Below are positions 1-10,164 of a stretch of DNA of 64,000 nt, one piece after another. The translations under genes were made by a program, and so were the position numbers. The notes beneath the pieces were generated by a model. It had not been told where the DNA came from. It did not search any database and was given only the letters and a program-made list of their open reading frames with translations. Source of the stretch: CAZZNY01 sp964655935 (lineage in GTDB: Bacteria; Patescibacteriota; Gracilibacteria; BD1-5; UBA2023); NCBI GenBank assembly GCA_964655935.1, contig CAZZNY010000002.1, positions 234,853-298,852 on the forward strand, given 5' to 3'. Numbering within the stretch: position 1 is the stretch's first letter; each line of letters starts with the position of its first letter.

Positions 1-743
1 AGGAAGAAAAGGAGTTCTGGAATCAGGCTGATCGCCTGACTCCAGAACAGCGAACTCAAATCCGCAACCACATGATCCGGAGCCGAAAGGCACCGTCAAT
101 CATGCCCTGGTGTGAGATGGATGGGGACAACTGTGCCCCATATGCCTGGAAGGTAATCAATCTTCTATCTGGCATCAAGCTGAATCATGCCAAAGGTCGA
201 GGTGGAGCTTGGCAGCTCCGAAGTCAAAACAAAGGAAAACTTGCTACGAAATGGCAGGCTGACCAAAGTGAAAATTTCCTCGAAATGCTGACGAAGCTCG
301 ATCAACGAGGACTCTACCTTGTAGGGTTCCGCTGGGCGAATACTCGGCATGGAGATGAGATCGAAAAGGCCCAAGAAGACTCCAACTCACACGTTGTGGT
401 TTACACTGGCGGGGAGTTCATTCACATGTACTCCCCAGAGGGATGTGATCCTCTTGTCATCGAATCTTCCGAATCATTCTTAGATGACGGGAAGATGCTA
501 CCAGTGTGGATTACAGAAGTTACACCATCCAATGGAAAGGCGTTTCGGTTTGCAAAAACCAAAGAAACCCTCAAGTTGGAACAGAAAATCTGGAAATGGT
601 CGAGCCTCCACTGGTGGCTTTCTATTCCTGATCGTCCATTCCACATCAACATCGCTCGCCCTGTAACATACATGGAGCGAGCCATTCTAAACCTAGTGAA
701 GGGTGACTACGAACAGTACCCTCATCTTCCCCTCGGCGAATAG
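1..743 (+). CDS. Possible NlpC/P60- or CHAP-like cysteine peptidase, 5' end outside window
   Basis: The frame is already open at base 3, so the true start lies upstream; the first internal ATG is at 72. No family is certain. The segment with NCAPYAWKV followed by GGAWQL, and later SHVVVYTGG, resembles the Cys and His regions of NlpC/P60-CHAP hydrolases that cut peptidoglycan. That is an inference from motif spacing. It ends in TAG and contains no TGA codon despite many glycines. It lies just upstream of a small membrane protein and a second CHAP-like protein, so the three may form a cell-wall lysis or remodelling operon. Base composition is GC-richer than the window beyond 3.5 kb. Confidence 0.5.
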   Translation, partial: EEKEFWNQADRLTPEQRTQIRNHMIRSRKAPSIMPWCEMDGDNCAPYAWKVINLLSGIKLNHAKGRGGAWQLRSQNKGKLATKWQADQSENFLEMLTKLDQRGLYLVGFRWANTRHGDEIEKAQEDSNSHVVVYTGGEFIHMYSPEGCDPLVIESSESFLDDGKMLPVWITEVTPSNGKAFRFAKTKETLKLEQKIWKWSSLHWWLSIPDRPFHINIARPVTYMERAILNLVKGDYEQYPHLPLGE

Positions 744-759
744 CCGGAAAGGATTCACC

Positions 760-939
760 ATGAAGCGCATTAGTTTTGCCCTCATCACCCTCTTCCTCGC
801 CACTCCGCTTCGCGCGGATGGTGGAGGAGACGAGCTTCCTGCTGGATGTATCTGGATTCCTTTGGGCATCCTCGCGATCATTATCACGATCGCAGGCATT
901 CGTGCCTTCATCCAATGGATGAAGGAGAAAAAAGGATGA
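760..939 (+). CDS. Small membrane protein with signal peptide and one TM helix
   Basis: A 59-residue protein. Residues 1-19 look like a signal peptide (ends near TPLRADG), and residues about 28-50 form a hydrophobic helix followed by a basic tail (QWMKEKKG). An upstream GGAAAGGA sequence at good spacing supports the ATG at 760. The stop is TGA and overlaps the next gene's ATG as ATGA (936-939), the classic coupling arrangement of a standard-code organism. Read with TGA=Gly the frame would run only about 18 more codons. Its size and position before a CHAP-domain gene recall holin-like proteins in lysis cassettes, but no holin family is recognised. Confidence 0.6.
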   Translation: MKRISFALITLFLATPLRADGGGDELPAGCIWIPLGILAIIITIAGIRAFIQWMKEKKG

Positions 940-1502
940 AACAACTTGTCCTCATCATCAGCTTCTGCCTCGCAACCCTTTTGGTTGTAATTGCAGGAGT
1001 GTGGGCTCTCGGGTATCGATCCGAACCAGCCCACGGGACCGTCCTCGCGACGGTAGATGGAATTACTATCCACCACCACCGTTCCGGTCAGGATATTCGC
1101 GGAGACTTCGGTCTCCAGTTCGAGTGTGTAGAGTTCGTAAACAGATGGCTCTATGCACACGGACATCGGAACCTGACTCGATCGGGCCACGCCCTCTCCT
1201 ACTTCGCGAAAGCGGAGGAGAAGGGGCTCCAGCCTTTTAAGAACGGCGGTTCCGAACCCCCCAAAAAGGGGGATGTGATAGTTTTCTCCTCCTCTGCTCA
1301 GAAGTATGGGCATGTGGGTATCATCTGGGAAGTCACTGCCGACAAGGTAGTGATCACCCAACAAAATGCAGGTCAATGGCTCACGCCTTGGCTAGTAAAA
1401 CCCGCACCGTTCCAAGAATTTCGCCTGGAACAGAAAGGAAAAAAATATCACATCAAGTCCAAAAGGACTCTCAGTTGTATTGGTTGGTCCCGACCGCGCT
1501 AA
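936..1502 (+). CDS. CHAP/NlpC-type amidase-like secreted protein
   Basis: 188 residues with an N-terminal hydrophobic segment (MKQLVLIISFCLATLLVVIAG) that acts as signal peptide or anchor. The domain that follows has the CHAP/NlpC pattern: a Cys in FECVEFVNRWLY (about residue 66), then GDVIVFSS, then a His in GHVGIIWEV (about residue 129). These are the expected nucleophile, strand and catalytic His of papain-like peptidoglycan amidases or endopeptidases. It ends in TAA, is coupled by ATGA overlap to the upstream small membrane protein, and is followed by a GC-rich terminator. The start is fixed by the overlap and by an AAGG box upstream. Confidence 0.75.
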   Translation: MKQLVLIISFCLATLLVVIAGVWALGYRSEPAHGTVLATVDGITIHHHRSGQDIRGDFGLQFECVEFVNRWLYAHGHRNLTRSGHALSYFAKAEEKGLQPFKNGGSEPPKKGDVIVFSSSAQKYGHVGIIWEVTADKVVITQQNAGQWLTPWLVKPAPFQEFRLEQKGKKYHIKSKRTLSCIGWSRPR

Positions 1503-1534
1503 ATAGGCGATCCGGATTACATGAAAGAGCATTT

Positions 1535-1569
1535 GAAGCGCGTCGTTCCGGCGCGCTTCTTTGTTTTTT
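1535..1569 (+). terminator. Rho-independent terminator after CHAP gene
   Basis: A GC-rich hairpin GAAGCGCG-N9-CGCGCTTC is followed by a T-rich run. Its stem is more GC-rich than the terminators past 3.5 kb. Confidence 0.8.
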
Positions 1570-1777
1570 GTACAATATTATGAAAAGGTTTTTTAGATTT
1601 TTATAATGAATAATAGCATCCTGTCTTGAAACCAGATTTGATATTGCTTTTTCAAAAATTTTGAATATAACTATGCGGCCAACCGGCAAATCGCACCTTC
1701 TCCTACCAGATTTCTCCTTCATTTGTAAATGGGTAGGCATTTATAAAAATGGTCTTAGACCACAATCGAGGTGTCCC

Positions 1778-2341
1778 TTGAAATATCTTCTCTCTTTCGC
1801 TTTGCTGACTCTACTCAGCACACCACTCTCAGCACAGGCCTACTACGACGGAGTATCTGTACTCACACAGAAACTCTATCCAGAAATGGAAAGGATACTC
1901 CTTTTCCAGACCCCTGAAACAAAAGGCAGTGATAGCAAAACTTCCGCTACCGGAAGCGAACTCGCGTTCGCAATGTCTGGGGAGAAAACCGGACTTAAAA
2001 TTAGAATAATTACCCTTGAGGAAGGTTTAAGTCTTGAAAAGGTAAGCAAAATCGTTCTGCAATCTTTTAAGAAAGGCTACGTTGTATTTCTACCTGATGG
2101 AGATCCCAATATAAGACCGGGATCACGAATTGCAAATGTAATTCTTTCCGCCGCAGTAAGATTCAAAGCTCCCGTGTTTGCCACAGATCCAAAATGGCTC
2201 GAAGATAATCGAGTACTAGCGGTCGCGGGAGAGAAAATACCAACACCTCTCTTTAACCAAAAGCTGGTCGAGAAACTCGGTCTCACCGAGGCAATGAAAG
2301 ATATTTTGAAGACACCTCCACCCACCACAACGACTCCATGA
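1778..2341 (+). CDS. Secreted/periplasmic protein, unrecognised, possible ABC-substrate-binding-like fold
   Basis: The start is set to TTG at 1778 because a GAGGTG box lies just upstream and translation from it gives a clean signal peptide (LKYLLSFALLTLLSTPLSAQA). A longer in-frame ATG at 1661 would bury that signal. The mature part is about 165 residues with alternating beta/alpha character (VVFLPDGDPN, VILSAAVRFKAPVFATDP). This weakly recalls type-2 peripheral ABC-transporter substrate proteins, but no family can be asserted. A Pro/Thr tail ends in a TGA stop that is followed about 45 bases later by a terminator, so TGA is read as stop here. Confidence 0.55.
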   Translation: MKYLLSFALLTLLSTPLSAQAYYDGVSVLTQKLYPEMERILLFQTPETKGSDSKTSATGSELAFAMSGEKTGLKIRIITLEEGLSLEKVSKIVLQSFKKGYVVFLPDGDPNIRPGSRIANVILSAAVRFKAPVFATDPKWLEDNRVLAVAGEKIPTPLFNQKLVEKLGLTEAMKDILKTPPPTTTTP

Positions 2342-2384
2342 GGCCACTTGATGACTCTCATGTGAGATGTTGTCAGTGGGACAC

Positions 2385-2410
2385 AAGCCTCCATTTCTGG
2401 AGGCTTGTTT
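2385..2410 (+). terminator. Terminator with TTGTTT tail
   Basis: Perfect stem AAGCCTCC-N6-GGAGGCTT followed by GTTT. It lies shortly after a TGA codon and supports termination of that gene at TGA. Confidence 0.75.
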
Positions 2411-2478
2411 CGTATTTCCATTAGTTTTTTATTCTCATATGTCATATGATTTTTGAAGTTATACATGGAAATGTTTTT

Positions 2479-2506
2479 TTGACAATCACTACCTTCACAG
2501 TATAAT
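2479..2506 (+). promoter_or_regulatory. Sigma70-type promoter for pilin-like gene
   Basis: TTGACA, 16-bp spacer, TATAAT: both hexamers match consensus. Transcription would begin near 2513, about 60 bases before the ATG at 2573. Confidence 0.75.
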
Positions 2507-2572
2507 TCCTTTCGTTCAAATAAAAACCAATCAACCCATACCCTGAAAACAGGGTCAACCGTGAGGTATTTC

Positions 2573-3448
2573 ATGTCTCAGACTCGAAGCCATACCAACC
2601 AAAAAGGATATATACTCCTCTGGTTGGCTCTCGCTGTTGGTGTTTTAGTCATTGGGGCAGCAGCTGCCGCCCCCTATCTTGCTCGTGAATGGAGCCTGCA
2701 AAATCGACTGAAAACCCAGACAACGATACAAACCGCTTTTGGGAGTATTTTCCCCGATCCCGCTGGGCGGAATCGAAGTGCCTGTGCGATGGCGCAATTC
2801 GGTTATTCGCCTGCTGCACCTACCGTCCTGCTTCGTCCCGGAGATAAAACCCCCGGATGGAGCCTACTGTTTTTATCACAACAAAGTGCAGTCGGGGCAT
2901 CTGACCCCAGCCACGCAAGCATTCCTGTATTCGCGGGAGCTTATCCAGCTTGGAACGGTCCCTACTGGCAAGGATCCATAAATGGTAACAGTGAACCAGT
3001 AGATGCTTGGGGAAGAATTTTCCAGCTTCGATGGGTAACTTCACCTTCTCCTGGATGGATTGTCCACAGTCCTGGAGGAAATGGAATAGACGACACTTTA
3101 TCCTATAGCGGAACACCCGCTGGAGATGATATCATCTACCCAAATCCTCCTTATATCCCCCCACCCCCAGACAATACCGTTGCAAGCCCAAACTTCCAGT
3201 TCTGGTTTGCTTCACCTGGGAATGGAAACGTTCTTGTGCAATTCACCCTCAAATACACGGGAGGATCTCAAGTAATCGTGGGAAGCTTCAATAACGGACA
3301 CAAGGACGGACGAAACTGGTCCGACACCTTCAAAAATGTCCCCGTCGGCCAGTGGCAGCTCGAAATCTGGCCACAATATGGGAGCCTACGAATCGTCACG
3401 GTCATTGTCACAAAAACCTCCATCTCTCCGACACCTATCACGTTCTGA
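2573..3448 (+). CDS. Type IV pilin-like secreted protein, standard-code stop
   Basis: 291 residues. The N-terminus (KGYILLWLALAVGVLVIGAAA) looks like a prepilin or pseudopilin helix after a short basic leader, although the usual Glu at +5 is absent. The rest is rich in Gly, Pro and Trp, with beta-sandwich character near the C-terminus. ATG 2573 is chosen over GTG 2561 because GAGG lies at good spacing before it. There is no internal TGA although Gly is abundant, and the gene ends in TGA. Reading that TGA as Gly would add only Gly-Glu-Asp-Gly before TAA, so this one stop is compatible with either code. Confidence 0.6.
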   Translation: MSQTRSHTNQKGYILLWLALAVGVLVIGAAAAAPYLAREWSLQNRLKTQTTIQTAFGSIFPDPAGRNRSACAMAQFGYSPAAPTVLLRPGDKTPGWSLLFLSQQSAVGASDPSHASIPVFAGAYPAWNGPYWQGSINGNSEPVDAWGRIFQLRWVTSPSPGWIVHSPGGNGIDDTLSYSGTPAGDDIIYPNPPYIPPPPDNTVASPNFQFWFASPGNGNVLVQFTLKYTGGSQVIVGSFNNGHKDGRNWSDTFKNVPVGQWQLEIWPQYGSLRIVTVIVTKTSISPTPITF

Positions 3449-3466
3449 GAAGATGGTTAAAAACGC

Positions 3467-3491
3467 AAAACCCTGGTTCAACCAGGGTTTT
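3467..3491. terminator. Bidirectional hairpin between the pilin-like gene and clpB
   Basis: AAAACCCTGG-N5-CCAGGGTTTT is flanked by A/T runs on both sides, so it can end transcription of clpB (minus strand) and of the plus-strand gene. It also sits exactly where composition and code usage change, so it is the likeliest junction point. Confidence 0.75.
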
Positions 3492-3495
3492 GTCG

Positions 3496-6111
3496 TTAAG
3501 AAACTAGTAATTCTCCGTTCTTTATTCCCAGCTTTATCTCCGCCCCATCAACGATCTTACCCGCCAGCAATTTCACGGAAAGCGGATTCACGACCAATCT
3601 CGTAATTGCTCGTTTGAGTGGTCGAGCGCCATACTGCGGATCAAATCCTTCTTTGAGTAATGCTTTTTTAAGATTTATATCGTAACTCACAGTAATATTT
3701 TTCTTTACAAGCATCTCAGTGACTTCACTAAGAAGAATATCGACGATTCCCAAAAGCATTTGTTCTGTCATTCCATTAAAAACGATAATCTCATCAATTC
3801 GATTTAAAAATTCCGGCTTGAAGTGTCGCTTTAATTCAGATAGAACCGCGTCTTGCACTCACTCATTTTCCCCAGCTCCATCAGTTTTTTCCTCAGTAGT
3901 AAAACCGATGTGTGGTTTTTTACTGTAAAAGAGTTCACTTCCGATATTCGAAGTCATAATGACAATCGTGTTTTTGAAGTTTACCTTTCGTCATTTCGAA
4001 TCCGTCAAATGTCCATCATCCATAATCTGAAGAAATATATTGAAAACGTCTCTGTGAGCTTTTTCGATCTCATCAAGCAGTATTACGGAATATGGTTTTC
4101 GACGAATCGCTTCAGTAAGCTGTCCGCCATCATCGAATCCGACATATCCTGGAGGCGATCCGATGAGTTTCGAGACGGAATGCGGCTCCATATATTCGCT
4201 CATATCGACGCGGACAAAAGCGTTTTTATCATTAAAAAGTTCGTGAGCGAGAGCTTTTGCAGTCTCAGTTTTTCAGACTCCAGTCGGTCCGAGAAAGAGA
4301 AAACTTCCGATTGGTCGTTTCTCATCAGAAAGTCCTGCTTTATTTCGTGCGATCGCTTCGGAGACGACTTTCAGTGCCTCATTCTGACCGATCACTCGAG
4401 TTCCGAGCCGTTCAAATAAATGAAGATATTTTTCTCGATCTTGTTCGATGAGTCGTCAGACGGGGATTCCTGTCCATCGTGCTACGATCGAAGCCACATC
4501 TTCGATATCCACTTTTTCTCGTAAATATGAGATTCCTTGTTCTCGAAGGACCGTAAGTTCCGTATCGATTTTTTCATTTTCATGTTCGATAGCCGGTATA
4601 TCACTATAGCGAATTCGCGCTACGGTCTGAAATTCATATTTTCTTTCCTGTTCATCTGCTTCGAGCTTGAGACGATCGATTTTTTCTTTATTGGATTTCA
4701 ACGAAAGAATAAGATCTCGCTCGTGTTCCCATCGAGAAAGTTTTGCACGATAGGTCTCCCGAAGTCCAGCTAATTCCTTTTCCAATTCTTTAATCTTTTT
4801 TTCATCGATCTTTTCTTCATTTTTCAGTGCTTCCCGCTCGATTTCAAGAGAACGAATCTCTTTTTCGAGTTTATCAAGTTCCACTGGCTTACTCGTAGAA
4901 GTCATTTTGACACTTGAAGCCGCCTCATCTATAAGATCTATTGCTTTATCTGGAAGTCTTCGGTCCGAGATATATCGTGTCGAAAGTTCGACCGCACCGA
5001 CGATCGCTCGATCCGTGATTCGGATTCCATGAAAAGTCTCATATCGATCCTTGATTCCACGCATAATAGAAATGGTATCATCAACGCTCGGTTCTTCGAT
5101 CATCACCGTCTGGAATCTACGTTCCAGCGCTCCATCTTTTTCGATATATTTTCGGTATTCATTGATCGTCGTCGCACCAATCATCTTAAAAGAACCTCGA
5201 GCCAGTCCTGGCTTTAAAAGATTTCCAGCATCAGCAGATCATTCGGTCGCTCCAGCTCCGACGATGGAATGAAGTTCATCGATAAATAAGACGACATTTC
5301 CTTCGGAAGTCTCCACTTCTTTGATCACATTTTTCAGTCGTTCCTCGAATTCTCCACGGAATTTTGTACCAGCCAAAAGTGATCCCATGTCGAGTGAGAG
5401 GATTTGTTTGTTTTTCAGCACATCCGGTACGTCATTTTCTATGATTTTTCGAGCGATTCATTCGATAATTGCCGTTTTACCGACTCCAGGCTCACCGATT
5501 AATACAGGATTATTTTTATTACGACGAGAAAGAATCTGGATGGTTCGTCTGATCTCATCTTCACGTCCGATCACTGGATCAATTTTCCCATTCCGAGCGA
5601 GTTCTGTTAGATCGATCGTAAATTTTTTTAAAGCTTCATAAACATTTTCTGCATCATTTGATGTAACCCGTTCACCTTTTCTCATTTTTTCCATTTCTCG
5701 TTTCCATGATTTTACGGTCAACATTGGAAAAGTTGAAAAAATCCCTTGGAGCGATTTTCCTGCTTCAAGTAATCAGAGAAATAAATGTTCTTCGGTAATA
5801 TATTGATCCAACATAGTTCGAGAAGCAATGTCACTATATCCGAGCACTTCTGTAAATTCGCGTGTCATCGCCATAGTGTTACTTCCAGTCACTTGCGGAA
5901 TCTGATCCATCATCTCTTTTACTTTTTGTCAGAGCACTCATTCATCGACTCAGAGTCGACGCAAAAGCTCCCGATCAATACTATCGGAAGATCCAAGAAT
6001 AGCAGCAAGCAAATGAATAGAGTCAAGTGCAGGATGAGAAAAACTACGAACTAGTTCCTCAGATTCCTGAAGACGTTTCGTAGCAGAAAGAGTGAAACGA
6101 TCGAGATTCAT
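3496..6111 (-). CDS. clpB: ATP-dependent chaperone ClpB (TGA=Gly)
   Basis: 871 residues when TGA is read as Gly. ClpB is a hexameric AAA+ disaggregase that threads aggregated proteins together with DnaK. Visible in order: an N domain (MNLDRFTLSATKRL), NBD1 with Walker A GEPGVGKTA and Walker B VVLFIDELH, a long coiled-coil M domain (rich in Glu and Lys) that separates ClpB from ClpA/ClpX, NBD2 with Walker A GPTGVGKTE, and the small C-terminal domain (FLNRIDEIIVF, YGARPLKRAI). The second Gly of the NBD2 Walker A is encoded by TGA, which is direct evidence for the recoding. The start is ATG 6111; a longer in-frame extension to 6198 is not supported by homology. It is controlled by a CIRCE operator. 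Confidence 0.95.
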
Positions 6112-6212
6112 ATAATAGCAAGTTAGGGCTAATGTATGTGCTGATCGAAGAATATATTTTCGTACATTATATTTAGTTTTTCTTTCAGCACAATTCAATT
6201 ATTTTATACTAT

Positions 6213-6239
6213 TTAGCACTTACTATTATATAGTGCTAA
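6213..6239. promoter_or_regulatory. CIRCE operator (HrcA site) of clpB
   Basis: The inverted repeat TTAGCACTT-N9-TAGTGCTAA differs from the CIRCE consensus (TTAGCACTC-N9-GAGTGCTAA) only at the innermost pair, and that change is symmetric (T and A). It covers the clpB -10 box. HrcA binding there would repress clpB until heat shock. Confidence 0.9.
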
Positions 6240-6252
6240 TAATTAAAGTCAA
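6225..6252 (-). promoter_or_regulatory. clpB promoter overlapping CIRCE
   Basis: On the minus strand: TTGACT (6247-6252), 16-bp spacer, TATAAT (6225-6230). The -10 lies inside the operator. Confidence 0.8.
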
Positions 6253-6290
6253 AACAATTTTTAGACAATCAGAAAAATATATGTCGAAAT

Positions 6291-6319
6291 TTGCGTTTTA
6301 TGGGCAAATCAAGTATAAT
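6291..6319 (+). promoter_or_regulatory. Promoter of the 1271-residue gene, divergent from clpB
   Basis: TTGCGT, 17-bp spacer, TATAAT. Transcription would start about 25 bases before ATG 6349. It lies about 50 bp from the CIRCE box, which may also affect it. Confidence 0.65.
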
Positions 6320-6348
6320 CAAGGGGATTATATTCTATCTAAAAACCT

Positions 6349-9300
6349 ATGAGCGATTTGAATGAGAATACCAAGGAAAAAGAATCCATAGAGACCTCTA
6401 ATAATAGCCAAGATTCTAGGTTAATGGATGAGTTTATTTGAGAATTTGTAGAGAGTATTCATGGTAAGCGAGATGAGAATGAAAAAGAGTTTAATGATTT
6501 TATTGACGATGTTCTTGATACTAATTCTTCAACCACCCTCAATCCAATTTTTGCTACCAAACTTCAAACATTTCGAGCAAAATCAAACAAATATCGTCAT
6601 CTTGATGTCACTAAACTGAATAAATTCGATTTTCAATCTGAAGTGTTTAGTAGAGGTAATCGAATTATTGCAGAGCGCGATGCACTTTTTTCTAGAATTG
6701 ATACAGAATACAATCTTTCCGTAGAACAAAAAGCTGCACTGAAACAATGAATCAAAAAACTAAAACTCACGAAAATATCTTCCATACTCAAAACAGAAAA
6801 GACTCGAAATGCTTTTATGAAAGAGATTTTTTTAGAAAATACTCCAGTAAAATTTTCCCACAAAGATTTCTTCAAAAAACTTCATATAGAATTTGAGTCT
6901 CTTCCTGAAAATGCTCGTCAAAGTCTTGCTTTTTTTCGAGATGAATGAATTATCCATGAAGATGACTTTATCGAAATCGTTTCTCATGGCTTTAATGCGG
7001 AACAAAAACGTGGTCTTCTCGCTATGTTTTTACCCATTATCTCACTTCAAAAACTTGTTGATCTCAAAATCATCAAACAAGATGAGGCCTATAAACAACT
7101 TCTTGCTAAATTTGATGCTGAATATCCTCATATCAAAGAAAAATTTCCTGATGAAAAAGATCGATTAACATTTTTTTCTCAAAAATTTTCACTCGAAAAT
7201 GTCCGCGTTACCCTCAATCACACAAATGATCCAACAAAAGCTGGTATTATGGTAAATAATGCTAGTGTTGATAAGATATTGCAAGACAAAGAACTCATGT
7301 CCAATATTACGACAGAGGTGGAAAAAACTGTGAAAGAAGTAACAAAAGGTGAGAAAATAGGAACTCTGGCAGAATTAAAAAAAATATTAGCCGAGGATGT
7401 TACCGGTATACAAAAAAAATTTCCAAAAATACAAGACAATGTGGTTCCAGGAAAAATTTTTTCCATTCCTTATGCACAAGAAAACGAAAAGAAAAACGCC
7501 TATGTTATAGTGGATAAAATGGATGATGGTGGTATAGTTTTTAGAACCCTCAATTATGCTGACGGTTATCTCGATCCAAACAGTCTCGATGGAAAATCCG
7601 AGACAAAAACACTCAACGAATATGTAAATTTTCTCAATAATATACCACCGGAAACCCAAATCATAGACAAAGCAACTCTAAAAAGTATAGCGAAAGAGAA
7701 GGATATAAACGAGTATGCTCATGAGACAAAAATTGATACAATCGACCAACTTGAATCACTCATAAATGCTCAAGATCCAAAAGGTATTGAGCATAAACTT
7801 ACTGCAGGAACAGCTTTCTTGTATACGGTAGATGGGGAGACTCTTTCTGCTCGCATTAAGAAAGTTACCTCTTCATGAATAGAGGTAGAATGAGCCGTAA
7901 ATGACCATATCATGAATTTTTCATTCTTCTATCAAGCCTTTCTTCAAGGCAATGCGAAGCGGGTCGGAAAAGTCTGAAATATTCCTGAGCTCATGGAAAG
8001 ACTTAAATTATCAGGAACAAAAGCTGTCACTGAAGGATTTCGTAATGTTGTCATAGAACATGGAAAACTCTATCCAGATGATCCAAATCTCAAATGAACC
8101 GACAAATGAGAAATTAAATATCTCATAGGGAAATGAGATATGTGTGCTAAGATTGAAAGTTTTGAAAATGGAAAAATAATACTTATTGAGGGGAAGCTTG
8201 ATGAAAAAGAAGGAAAAGATGGAAAAAAGACCTCAAAAATGCTCAAGCCAGTAAAAAGAACCCTTCGAGAAGATGAATTTTTGATGCATGCCGAGAAATT
8301 TGAATATAAGCCAAAGCTTGATAGTGATCACGTCCATCAAGAAAAACCAAAAGAACTTGATATATCTCGAAAAAATAATTTTGGGACATGGCTCTTCTCA
8401 AATCATAGTCTAATTACGGTAATAGCATGATGAAAACAGTGGTTCAAAGCTATCGAAGATGGTCTCAAGGAAGGAAATGATCTTCTTGCAGCAGAACTTG
8501 CTCTTACGCTCGGAAAAACTCTTCCTGATAGTCTCAAACATGATCTTGTAAATCGTGTAGAATGAGCTCAAAAGAAACTGATGGAGGAGATCGTCGGTCG
8601 ACTCAATATCGATCGAGTTATAGATATCATAAAAACAAAGAATGCTTCGGAACCACAACGAGAGGCGGCACTTATGTGGACACTCTGAAAATTTGGTCAA
8701 CTCTATGGAGAGGGTCTTATTGACTATCGTGGCACATATATGTGGTATGAATTTATGGGAGGTAAGATCTGAGATGCCATCTTCACGAAGTATATGAACG
8801 ATCAGAAAAAAGATCCGGAAAAACCCACCCAACAAGTCGAAGAAGATCTTATCATTGAACTTCTAAAAGCTCAATGAAAAAATCAAGCTCCACCAAAACG
8901 ACGACTTAATTTCTTTAAAGAAGCAAAAGCAAAAGTCAAAAGCGGAAAAGATGAAAAGGAAAAAGATGGACTTGATGACTCAAAGAAGTTTAATACTTTC
9001 ACCGGAAAATTAGAACTCTGTAAAAAATTTCTAACGGAATGAGATTATTTTGCTCTTAAAGGAGCCTTCCCTGATTTGGTGGGGAAATGAGATGGAAACC
9101 CAAAATTTATTAGTGAAATTCCTTTTGCACTCGTTATGAGTGGTGCACCAAAAACTTGGCATCAGGATCTTGCAAACGCATTTAAATGAATCGGATCAGG
9201 ATGTTCCATTCCAATTCTCGAATGTATCGCAGCCCCAAATGATGTGGACATGTTTGGGAAGGCTGTAGTATCTCTTGCTTATACCATAAGCAAAGAGGCA

Positions 9301-10164
9301 GGCGATCAAGCAAGGGCTATCGAGGAAATGAAACAAAAGGGTGAATCTGAAAAAAAGATAGTAAAGGCTTGTTTCGAATTTTGGAAAGAACATGGAGGAA
9401 AAATGATTGGAAAACTTCAAATGACTACTGACCTCACTATGCTTGTATCAGAAGATGCTAATGTAAAGCAATATCTTGCAAAGGCAAGGGCAGTTTCTGG
9501 AAAACATGAAATCAAAGATGAACATCGAAAAAACGATGTCTACAATGCTGACCATTCTTATCTAATGGCTATCGGATGAAAGGACTATGTAAAAAAGAGT
9601 ATAGCTTCTCTCGATCAAAGTTGCAATACGAAGACTGATCTCGAAAATAAAGTTACCGATTCAATGGTAAAACAGCTCGAAATGATAAAAACAATGGAGG
9701 CTCCCGGACCAGGAAAGGCAACTCCAGAACAAACAAAGGCTTTCCGAATCAAAGCCTATAAACATCTTTCAAAGATTCTTATGGATACCTTTATAGAAAA
9801 ATTCGCGAATGCACAGGATATCGAGAAAGTAAACACTACTTCATGGTATCAGGAAATTGCAAAAAGAATACCACTTCCAGCTACTCTAGATGAAAAAAAT
9901 AGTTTTATAAAAAATCCAGGACTTGTTGCAAGAAAGGTTGATCAAAAAGCTCTTGAATTTCTCGGTTACATCCAAAAACTCGAAGTAAAAAACAATGTAA
10001 GTGAACCAAGTAAACAACAAGAAGTGGTTCATAATGTAATAGAAGGTTTTTTTGGCTGAGCAAAAACAGTAGAGTCAACCCAGACAAACACAAAAAATAA
10101 GGTTGCAAAAAACATCAGCAATCTTACTGGTAAAATAAATGAAGATGAGGAAGAGGCAGCTTAA
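6349..10164 (+). CDS. Very large protein of unknown function (1271 aa, TGA=Gly)
   Basis: One uninterrupted frame of 1272 codons when TGA is Gly; with the standard code it would be shattered into more than ten pieces. I read it through and found no TAA or TAG. No family is recognised. The N-terminal 60 residues are acidic and Asn/Ser-rich. The middle holds segments that look like small SH3-like beta barrels (around VPGKIFSIPYAQ and FLYTVDGETLSARIKKV), and the rest appears mainly helical. No signal peptide or membrane segment is evident. The C-terminus is acidic (EDEEEAA). It has its own promoter, diverges from heat-shock gene clpB, and ends by overlapping the convergent DUF167 gene by 4 bp. 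It may be related in kind to the large unknown proteins at 36.6-47.7 kb. Confidence 0.85.

Noticed and set aside
646..1376. Long minus-strand frames opposite the CHAP gene
   Set aside because: Composition shadows; the plus-strand genes have signal peptides, SD boxes and ATGA coupling.
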